From CAZGQY01 sp964528035 (GTDB taxonomy: Bacteria > Pseudomonadota > Gammaproteobacteria > Methylococcales > UBA1147), in contig CAZGQY010000053.1 of NCBI GenBank assembly GCA_964528035.1, positions 1 to 21,936 of the forward strand: DNA of 21,936 nt. The letters are read 5' to 3'. Each line of letters opens with the position of its first letter. Positions within the stretch are counted from its first letter, which is position 1. The notes under the pieces are model-generated. The model was not told where the DNA came from and did not search any database. It saw nothing but the letters and a program-made list of their open reading frames with translations. A program made the translations under genes and the position numbers. This document shows, piece after piece, positions 15,544 to 21,936 of this stretch.

Positions 15544-18078
15544 ATGAAACATAAATCATTATTCATTCGCGCGTTGATACTCTCTGTCAATATCGTAACT
15601 GGTTTCTTGCTTCAAAGTTTCTCTGTAGTAGAAGCACAGGTTATCGAAAATGTAGAAGTAAACCCGACAGACCGCCAGTCCGTCGTTAAAATCTCATTTT
15701 CCAGACGATTGGCTTACAAAGCACACGCCCCCGTATCCCGGGGAGATTTTCTTGTCATCGAACTGAGATCGCTGGATGGACTGGGGAACGATCCATTAAC
15801 GACGACGCGACAAAGTTACCCCTGGCGGCCATCTGCGAATACGCCGCTTACAGAAATCAATTTCAATCAGGACCCGGGTAGCCTGCCGACAATTACTCTT
15901 CGGTTTACACGCTATATTCGTTTTAATGTCCGCGGCGCTTCCGATGGAAGCAACCTGGAAGTGACTGTTTTCAGCCCGGAAGCTCAACAACAGACGTCCA
16001 CTCAAACACCTGCAAAACCTCAGGACGTCGAAGAAACGGAGGCCCCTGGCGACGGTCTCCTGCAAACAGGTGATGATTTGAAAACTTCCGAATTGATGGA
16101 ACAAGCGCGTATCGCCATGGTGAATCATAAATATGACGCCGCTATTGATCTCTATACCCAGATTCTTCAAATGCCAGAAAATAAACAGAATCGACAAGCA
16201 CTCGAATATCTGGGACTGGCACGGGAATTAAACGGTCAACCCGATCAGGCCAGCGCGATTTACAAAAAATATCTCAAGCAATACCCGAAAACTTATCGGG
16301 TCATTCTGAAGTCTTTTCTGCAGGATTCAGACGCAAAAAAATTGGCGCAAACTCTTAGGAAAAAAGGAATAAACGCCGAGGTTGGCATGACAGTAGTGTC
16401 TGGAGTCAATTGGAGTCGTGTCCAAGTTCCTGGTTTTGAAAGTAAAAAGGCAGCACTAACTTTCGCCGATTCGGTAGGCGAAAGATATGGCTTTAATGAC
16501 GCATGGGTAACACAATCGGCAGAAACGTCCAGAATAGCACAAAGATCAACAAACTTAGCTACTGCGGAAGCCAAACCTCGAGATCAACTACGAAAGGGAA
16601 AAGCAAATAAGTCTAAAGACGTGGCCAAATCAGGAGGATCAATCGCGGCTGAACCTGAACGCAAGGAAGTCCCGCTAAATGGTGACTATTTTGCCAGTTT
16701 TTCTAATTTTTATAACCACTTTGCACTATTAACAGATCGTGGAACCGATGTCATTCAATCATCCGTACAAACTGATTTATTCCTTTCGGGTCGGGTGCAA
16801 ATCGGTGAATGGGAGGCGAAAGCCTATTTTTCCGGCGGACAACTCATCGATACGCTGGGCAAAAGAAACTCTAGAAGTCCCACTAGAATTAGCAATGGAT
16901 ATATGGATCTAAATCGGGAATCATGGGGGTTTAACGCCCGACTCGGTCGCCAAAACGGCTACAACGGAGGCGTTCTAGGAAAATTTGACGGCGTCAATGC
17001 CGGCTATCAGATTAACGATCAAATTAAAATTAACGCAGTGGCCGGCTTCCCGGTTGAATACACCACCGTCTCCCGCGCGAATACAAACAACTATTTTTAT
17101 GGCTTGAATACTGATATCACCGGAATCAAAGGCCCTCTGGAATCAACCATTGATTTTAACTTTTTTTTCATGCAGCAATTTATTGACGGCACCCAGGACA
17201 GACTCGCGATTGGCGGTGAAATGCGCTATTTCACCGATAATGTGAATGTTTTTTCCCTGCTGGACTACGACATCATGTTCAACAGCCTGAACATTGTCAC
17301 TGTTAACGGCAACTGGCGGGCTCCGACACAGACTAATGTCAATTTACTTCTTGATTATCGAAAAGCGCCTATCGTCACCACCAGTAATGCATTGTTATAT
17401 AGTTCCGGGGTCAGCGACACGCGGGTCATCAACTATACATCAATCGATGATCTTCTGGTGTTTTTGTCAAGCGATCAGATTCGTGATGTCGCCAAAAGAA
17501 ATAGCGTTGATAGTTATACAGGTACTCTTGGCTTTACCCACCCGATCAACGACAAGGTTCAGGTCGGTGCGGATTTTACCGCAACCCGCCTCAACGGTAT
17601 TCCGGCCATACAGGTCAATTCAATCCGAAACCCGACTAACGCAGCCAGACTTCCGAATCCTGTCATCGATACCGAGGCACTCGAGGGTGGTGGTTGGGAA
17701 TATTTTCTTTCCGCTAGGGTATTGGGAAACAGCCTGATTGTTCCCGGTGACCTGGCCAGTATCGATCTTAGATACAGTTCTTTGCCAAGCTCAAGCCGCT
17801 ATGGCATTCTAATGAACACACGCTACCCGGTCAGCGAAAATTTCAATATCGGCCCACGTTTCCGGGTGAACTATCGATATGGCTATAACGGCTCCAATGA
17901 CTGGACGTTTTCGCCTTCACTGCGAATGGTTTACCGGTTTCGCCCCTGGATCCAGTTCGAAGCCGAAGCAGGCAGCGAATTCATTACCGGCTTTATACCT
18001 GACGGCAACGCCTCTTTTACAGAGGGAAATTATTACTTCCTGGTTGGGTATAGAATTGATTTTTCGGGTGATTTTTAG
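15544..18078 (+). CDS. Outer-membrane beta-barrel with N-terminal AMIN-like, TPR and SPOR-like regions
   Basis: 844 residues from ATG 15544; the frame also opens at a TTG (15526), but the ATG gives a proper signal peptide (residues 1-31, ending VVEA-QV). Residues 33-145 look like an AMIN-type beta domain (VEVNPTDRQSVVKISFSRRL...TITLRFTRYIRFNV). A Gln/Thr/Glu-rich linker follows. Residues about 180-255 hold two TPR-like helical repeats (MEQARIAMVNHKYDAAIDLY). Residues about 265-325 resemble a SPOR domain (LRKKGINAEVGMTV...RVQVPGFESKKAAL). A Lys/Ser-rich linker leads to a barrel of about 465 residues (380-844) ending in Phe, which could form roughly 20 or more strands. It lies 70 bp after the 11-heme cytochrome. 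Role: probable outer-membrane conduit or anchor for that cytochrome, with the N-terminal domains touching peptidoglycan or partner proteins (inference). Confidence 0.8.
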   Translation: MKHKSLFIRALILSVNIVTGFLLQSFSVVEAQVIENVEVNPTDRQSVVKISFSRRLAYKAHAPVSRGDFLVIELRSLDGLGNDPLTTTRQSYPWRPSANTPLTEINFNQDPGSLPTITLRFTRYIRFNVRGASDGSNLEVTVFSPEAQQQTSTQTPAKPQDVEETEAPGDGLLQTGDDLKTSELMEQARIAMVNHKYDAAIDLYTQILQMPENKQNRQALEYLGLARELNGQPDQASAIYKKYLKQYPKTYRVILKSFLQDSDAKKLAQTLRKKGINAEVGMTVVSGVNWSRVQVPGFESKKAALTFADSVGERYGFNDAWVTQSAETSRIAQRSTNLATAEAKPRDQLRKGKANKSKDVAKSGGSIAAEPERKEVPLNGDYFASFSNFYNHFALLTDRGTDVIQSSVQTDLFLSGRVQIGEWEAKAYFSGGQLIDTLGKRNSRSPTRISNGYMDLNRESWGFNARLGRQNGYNGGVLGKFDGVNAGYQINDQIKINAVAGFPVEYTTVSRANTNNYFYGLNTDITGIKGPLESTIDFNFFFMQQFIDGTQDRLAIGGEMRYFTDNVNVFSLLDYDIMFNSLNIVTVNGNWRAPTQTNVNLLLDYRKAPIVTTSNALLYSSGVSDTRVINYTSIDDLLVFLSSDQIRDVAKRNSVDSYTGTLGFTHPINDKVQVGADFTATRLNGIPAIQVNSIRNPTNAARLPNPVIDTEALEGGGWEYFLSARVLGNSLIVPGDLASIDLRYSSLPSSSRYGILMNTRYPVSENFNIGPRFRVNYRYGYNGSNDWTFSPSLRMVYRFRPWIQFEAEAGSEFITGFIPDGNASFTEGNYYFLVGYRIDFSGDF

Positions 18079-18099
18079 TATCTCCAATAGCAAAAACAC

Positions 18100-18113
18100 A
18101 CCCATTATTGGGT
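18100..18113. promoter_or_regulatory. Inverted repeat ACCCA-N4-TGGGT, copy 2
   Basis: ACCCATTATTGGGT lies 22 bp after the barrel gene's stop. No T-tract follows, so it is a poor intrinsic terminator and a better candidate operator; the left heptamer CACCCAT matches the NarL consensus in six of seven positions. Confidence 0.45.
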
Positions 18114-18467
18114 CTCGTAAATCCTGCGCCCAAGTTTTGTTCTCACTTGTCACCATCCAACGACAAACTTAACCCCATAATATAGTTAGCAAATTTGTAC
18201 AAAGGAAACTTTCCTCCTCTGAACCTGTCGCCATTTTGCGACATAATTCGTTCGACATTTTCTACGACAGAACTCTATTTTATTATTTATATATATATTT
18301 TAGATACTTACCAGAACAAAGCGGGGTTTTTAATGATGGCATCGTAATTGCTTGCGTAAATAATAGATACAGCAAATAGAGTTTTTAGGTCATAGACAAC
18401 AGTCTGAGTTTTGCGCTCTCAATATTAATCAAAAAGTGAACTTCAGGATTGAGAGTAAAATTAAAAA

Positions 18468-18481
18468 ACCCAGTTATGGGT
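18468..18481. promoter_or_regulatory. Inverted repeat ACCCA-N4-TGGGT, copy 3 (or attenuator)
   Basis: ACCCAGTTATGGGT, about 154 bp upstream of the PKD gene start. The right heptamer, read on the minus strand, is TACCCAT, a full match to the NarL heptamer TACYYMT. It is flanked by A-tract and T-tract (AGTTTTT), so a weak intrinsic terminator or attenuator in the leader is a serious alternative. Confidence 0.45.
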
Positions 18482-18634
18482 AGTTTTTGTATTTGGAGAA
18501 CAAGATAATGAAGTGAAGGTTTTGTAAGCAGTATTGAAACTATAAATTAATTGCGTCGAAACAAAAAATATAGACGGGACATGGGATTGAATATCTTTGT
18601 TATCTTTCAATCCACCCGCACTTGGAGAACTAAA

Positions 18635-21394
18635 ATGAAAATAGAGAGTATACTAACAAAAGCGAATTATTCGCTTTTGATACCCGCAGCGCTCATGCTG
18701 CTGTTCATGTCCGGGGCCGCACAGGCTACCTTTGTCATTGGGCAAGCAATCAACACCTTATGTTCATCCGGCGGACGGCAGCCGTCCATGCCATTTAACG
18801 GGATAAATCATGCGCAAAGCAACATTGGTAATGCGGCCGCAGATGCGTCCGACTCGTGTGGATTGTGTCACGATTCCCTAGGAACTCCAGGGCTGTCCAC
18901 CTTTGGAGGAAACGGAGCCGGCAAAACCGCTGCAACGGGCATTAACAAGGATAACGGTTCCGGCTCACCGGCCAACCTGGATTTCTTTTGTTCGCAAGCG
19001 GCAAACATCGCCCCTATCGCCAACGCGGGCCCCGACCAATCAGTAACAGCAGGCGATCTGGTAACACTGGACGGAAGCGCTTCGTCCGATCCCGACAGCG
19101 ATCCACTCACTTATAGCTGGACATTAAACAAACCGGCAGGAAGCACAGCGACTTTGTCGGATGCCACTGCTGCAATGCCGACTTTTACAGCGGATATTGC
19201 GGGTGTCTACACCGCTGACCTGATTGTCAATGACGGTATAGATCCCAGTGCCAGCGACAGTGTCACAATAACAGCGGGCCCGGGGAATACTGCTCCTGTG
19301 GCCAATGCCGGCCCGGATCAGTCGGTTGCTGCAGGCGATACCGTTACATTGGACGGCAGCGCTTCCAGTGATGCAGACAGTAACCCGTTATCCTACAGCT
19401 GGATCTTAAACAGACCTGCGGGAAGTACTGCAAGCTTATCTGACCCAGGCGCAGTCATGCCGACTTTCGTTGCAGATGTTGACGGTGTCTACTCAGCCGA
19501 TTTGGTGGTCAACGACGGAACCGAGAACAGCCCTGCAGACAGCGTCGTTATTACTGCCAATGTGGGAAATACTGCACCGGTTGCCAATGCCGGACCCGAT
19601 CAATCGGTCGCCACCGGCGATACAGTGACTCTGGACAGCAGCGCTTCAAGTGATGCCGACAGTGACCCGCTGACCTACAGTTGGTCGATCACTTCCAAAC
19701 CTGCGGGCAGTGCTGCCAGTTTGTCTGATCCAGGCGCAGCTATGCCGACCTTCACGGCCGATGCAGCCGGAGACTATGTGGCTCAGCTCATTGTCAACGA
19801 TGGTATGATTGACAGTCCAGCAGATACCGTTGTGATCCACACAGCGAATGGCAACTCTGCACCCATCGCCAATGCCGGACCCGATCAATCGGTCGCCATC
19901 GACGATACAGTGACTCTGGACAGCAGTGCTTCAAGCGATGCCGACAGTGACCCGCTGACCTACAGCTGGTCGATCACTTCCAAACCTGCGGGCAGTACCG
20001 CCAGTTTGTCTGATCCAGGCGCAGCTATGCCAACTTTTGTTGCAGATGTGGCCGGAGACTACGTGGCTCAGCTCATCGTCAACGATGGTACGGTCGGCAG
20101 TACTGCTGATTCTGTGGTCATCCATGCGGCAAACGGTAATACGGCGCCTATTGCCAATGCAGGGCCGGATCAGTCGGTTGCAGAAGGCGATACGGTCACA
20201 CTGGACGGCAGTGCTTCAAACGATGCCGACAGTGACCCGCTGACCTACAGCTGGTCGATCACTTCCAAACCTGCGGGCAGTACCGCCAGTTTGTCTGATC
20301 CAGGCGCAGCTATGCCAACTTTTGTTGCAGATGTGGCCGGAGACTACGTGGCTCAGCTCATCGTCAACGATGGTACGGTCGGCAGTACTGCTGATTCTGT
20401 GGTCATCCATGCGGCAAACGGTAATACGGCGCCTATTGCCAATGCAGGGCCGGATCAATCGGTCAATCAGGGCGATACAGTTACACTGGATGCCAGTGGT
20501 TCAAGCGATGCGGATGGCAACACATTAACCTACCGTTGTTCATTCACCTCCAAACCAGCGGGCAGTTCTGCAGTATTATCCGATACATCAGTCACCATGC
20601 CGACTTTCGTCGCAGATATGGCCGGAGACTATGTCGTCCAGTTTATTGTCAATGATGGCATAGTCGACAGTGCTCCAGACTCCGTCGTCGTTACTGCTCA
20701 AGGTACTGCGCCTCCACCACCTGCAGTAAACGTCTCATTGCGATTAAAGGTAGAACCGAACGTTGTCGAAAAAGTCGGTAAACCCATAGAAATCCATGGG
20801 AAAGCCAGATTGGATCGTAGCGAAATGAAGAAAGGCGAACGGCTACCCATCGTGCTTGAGGTGGGTATAGAAAAACCGGATGGCAGTCATATGAGCCTGA
20901 TGGAAAAACCGTATAAACTGAAGGAAGAGCTGGAGTTTGAAATAAAATACCGGACAGCTATGACCGGCCAGCACAAGGTCTATGCGATGATTCTCGGATC
21001 CGACGATTCTGTATTGGCGTCCGAAAGCCGGTATGTCATGGTTGTTTCTGAGAACGGTGACTCATCTGAGGACGGTGACTCACCTGAGGACGGTGACTCA
21101 TCTGATGACGGTGACAAAGCCAAGGAGGAAAGTCGCGCGAAATTGGACGCTATACAGGCGAAAATGCTTGTCATTGCAAAATCAACGAACGCCATCCTCG
21201 CCACCAGAAATGGTATAAACCAACAGATGCATTATTGGAGATCAAAAACCAAAGATGCCTGCAGGAAAAGTAACAAAAGCAAATGTAAGCGCATCCGCAG
21301 ATCTTTGCGACGGCTGGCCGTAGCGAAAAAAAGGATCAACAAACGATTAAGGAGATTAAACAGAATCCGTATTGAAATGCGTAAATTGACGTAG
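18635..21394 (+). CDS. Exported monoheme protein with six PKD-type repeats and basic C-terminal tail
   Basis: 919 residues. ATG 18635 is chosen over the upstream frame opening (18551) because TTGGAGAAC lies 4 nt before it and a signal peptide follows (residues 1-31, ending AAQA-TF). Residues 32-125 include one heme motif, CGLCH at 75-79, in a Gly/Asn-rich segment with Cys43 and Cys119. Six PKD/Ig-like repeats of 94-95 residues follow from about residue 126 (each starting AP.ANAGPDQSV and holding T/SKPAGS and MPTF.AD..G.Y). Then comes a further beta domain (about 700-800), an acidic repeat E/D-D-G-D-S (806-829), and a Lys/Arg-rich, probably coiled-coil tail to 919. Repeats 4 and 5 are nearly identical in DNA. 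Likely an extracellular or surface-attached protein tied to the neighbouring electron-transfer system; the basic tail may bind an anionic surface (inference). Confidence 0.85.
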   Translation: MKIESILTKANYSLLIPAALMLLFMSGAAQATFVIGQAINTLCSSGGRQPSMPFNGINHAQSNIGNAAADASDSCGLCHDSLGTPGLSTFGGNGAGKTAATGINKDNGSGSPANLDFFCSQAANIAPIANAGPDQSVTAGDLVTLDGSASSDPDSDPLTYSWTLNKPAGSTATLSDATAAMPTFTADIAGVYTADLIVNDGIDPSASDSVTITAGPGNTAPVANAGPDQSVAAGDTVTLDGSASSDADSNPLSYSWILNRPAGSTASLSDPGAVMPTFVADVDGVYSADLVVNDGTENSPADSVVITANVGNTAPVANAGPDQSVATGDTVTLDSSASSDADSDPLTYSWSITSKPAGSAASLSDPGAAMPTFTADAAGDYVAQLIVNDGMIDSPADTVVIHTANGNSAPIANAGPDQSVAIDDTVTLDSSASSDADSDPLTYSWSITSKPAGSTASLSDPGAAMPTFVADVAGDYVAQLIVNDGTVGSTADSVVIHAANGNTAPIANAGPDQSVAEGDTVTLDGSASNDADSDPLTYSWSITSKPAGSTASLSDPGAAMPTFVADVAGDYVAQLIVNDGTVGSTADSVVIHAANGNTAPIANAGPDQSVNQGDTVTLDASGSSDADGNTLTYRCSFTSKPAGSSAVLSDTSVTMPTFVADMAGDYVVQFIVNDGIVDSAPDSVVVTAQGTAPPPPAVNVSLRLKVEPNVVEKVGKPIEIHGKARLDRSEMKKGERLPIVLEVGIEKPDGSHMSLMEKPYKLKEELEFEIKYRTAMTGQHKVYAMILGSDDSVLASESRYVMVVSENGDSSEDGDSPEDGDSSDDGDKAKEESRAKLDAIQAKMLVIAKSTNAILATRNGINQQMHYWRSKTKDACRKSNKSKCKRIRRSLRRLAVAKKRINKRLRRLNRIRIEMRKLT
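19936..20457 (+). repeat. Tandem duplication inside PKD region (period 285 bp)
   Basis: 237 bases at 19936-20172 are identical to 20221-20457, a shift of 285 bp or 95 codons, which equals one PKD repeat. The lack of synonymous differences points to recent duplication or gene conversion. Repeat copy number in this assembly should be treated with caution. Confidence 0.9.
21050..21121 (+). repeat. 18-bp tandem repeat encoding acidic EDGDSS units
   Basis: Four in-frame 18-bp units of the form GAGGACGGTGACTCATCT, the last diverged, form a hydrophilic acidic spacer before the basic tail of the PKD protein. Such repeats can change copy number by slippage. Confidence 0.85.
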
Positions 21395-21463
21395 GCAACA
21401 CCTAAATTGTCGCGGTAGCAGTCAAACCGACAATTTAAAATCAAGTAATATTTCTCGAAACCT

Positions 21464-21498
21464 GGGGCCAACCTGTTATTAAAAGGTTGGCCCTTTTC
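21464..21498 (+). terminator. Intrinsic terminator of the PKD gene
   Basis: GGGCCAACCT (21465-21474), a 9-base loop, and AGGTTGGCCC (21484-21493) form a perfect 10-bp stem followed by TTTT. It is the strongest terminator in the window, about 70 bp after the stop codon. Confidence 0.92.
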
Positions 21499-21907
21499 TA
21501 TGATTGTGAGATAGATATGCTGGCCGTAATAAAATTCGCCAAGCGGCAACTAAATATGCAGAGCGCAACTCCAGACTGCCTGCCCCCATGTCCGCAAATC
21601 AATGACGATCAAATTCATCTATGAAAATAATATGTGACTCACTTTCATGTAGCTTAGTGTTAAGTTTCGTTCCTAAACACCAAGCGACTTTGGTTGACTT
21701 GGAACTAATGTAATTTCCGTGAGATCAGGAGTTATACACCCAGAGATTCTGTGTTGTTTTCTGTCCTTTTGATTATCCTACCATCTCTCAAATAAAATCA
21801 ATTTTTACATTCCCCGAATCGTACCCTTAATAATCACTGCGGGTATACACGGCGATAATTGCCATCATCCCTGCCTAAAGATATAAGCGAGTCGCTACCT
21901 CGTGAAA
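21499..21907. other. Gene-free stretch at right end
   Basis: I see no gene, RNA gene or convincing promoter in these ~400 bp. Short frames lack ribosome-binding sites and recognisable products. Confidence 0.55.
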
Positions 21908-21936
21908 GATTTTGGGACGTCCCTGTCTCCAAAATC
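21908..21936. repeat. REP-like palindrome at window edge
   Basis: GATTTTGG (21908-21915) and CCAAAATC (21929-21936) are an 8-bp inverted repeat; within it GGGACGTCCC (21914-21923) is a perfect palindrome. From memory, GGGACGTCCCTGT-type motifs accompany REP-associated tyrosine transposase (RAYT) genes, so one may lie just beyond the edge. Confidence 0.45.

Larger units (their letters stand above)
18079..18634. other. Long gene-free leader with inverted repeats
   Basis: AT-rich, 556 bp, no gene. It contains ACCCA-N4-TGGGT copies at 18100 and 18468, an 8-bp inverted repeat CTCTCAAT/ATTGAGAG (18416-18423 and 18448-18455), and a decoy start: TTGGAGAAC at 18493 followed by ATG AAG TGA at 18508. 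The same nonamer serves the real start at 18635. It probably holds the promoter and a structured 5' leader of the PKD gene. Confidence 0.55.

Noticed and set aside
19646..20458. Repeated antisense frames across the PKD region
   Set aside because: They recur because the PKD DNA is repeated; no independent coding evidence.
19015..20700. CRISPR-like periodic repeats
   Set aside because: The 285-bp period is in-frame protein repetition with no short repeats separated by unique spacers, and no cas genes are present.
1..21936. tRNA, rRNA or complete insertion sequence
   Set aside because: No cloverleaf-like tRNA, rRNA segment or transposase was recognised on either strand.

Overview
The window looks like a gammaproteobacterial chromosome segment, probably from a draft or metagenome assembly because it contains a 10-N gap. 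The basis is Gram-negative envelope architecture (several signal peptides and at least two outer-membrane beta-barrels), moderate GC judged by eye, an NtrC-family regulator and a perfect CRP-type operator. I cannot name genus or species from sequence alone. The content is dominated by envelope redox proteins: 33 c-type heme-binding motifs (CXXCH) are spread over three exported proteins.

Layout. (1) 1-1515, minus strand: N-terminal part of a secreted protein with a SdrD_B-like fold, broken by the N gap. (2) 1516-2302: AT-rich, no gene, several inverted repeats. (3) 2303-7160, plus: four genes, the first three overlapping: outer-membrane beta-barrel, small PstS-like periplasmic binding protein, hybrid histidine kinase, and an NtrC-type response regulator that lacks the sigma-54-contacting GAFTGA loop. 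This looks like a self-contained sensing unit. (4) 7211-9744, minus: two-gene operon of a five-TM b-type cytochrome followed by a 21-heme cytochrome built of six 67-residue triheme repeats. (5) 9745-10407: divergent regulatory region with a perfect CRP site placed exactly for a class II promoter. (6) 10408-13844, plus: membrane-anchored ferredoxin/flavin oxidoreductase, then an exported Sel1/ankyrin protein. (7) 13845-14435: no gene, two repeat elements. (8) 14436-18078: 11-heme cytochrome, then a beta-barrel preceded by AMIN-like, TPR and SPOR-like regions. (9) 18635-21394: exported protein with one heme motif, six PKD-type repeats and a very basic tail, followed by a strong terminator. (10) 21395-21936: no gene, with a REP-like palindrome at the right edge.

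Working model (inference): electrons from a cytoplasmic NAD(P)H-flavin/Fe-S protein pass through the membrane b-type cytochrome to the periplasmic 21-heme wire, then through the 11-heme cytochrome and its adjacent beta-barrel, to the cell surface where the PKD protein may act. This resembles porin-cytochrome conduits (MtrAB type) in logic but not in the individual proteins. Three exact copies of the inverted repeat ACCCA-N4-TGGGT lie in intergenic regions next to these redox genes, suggesting a common regulator, although some could be RNA hairpins.
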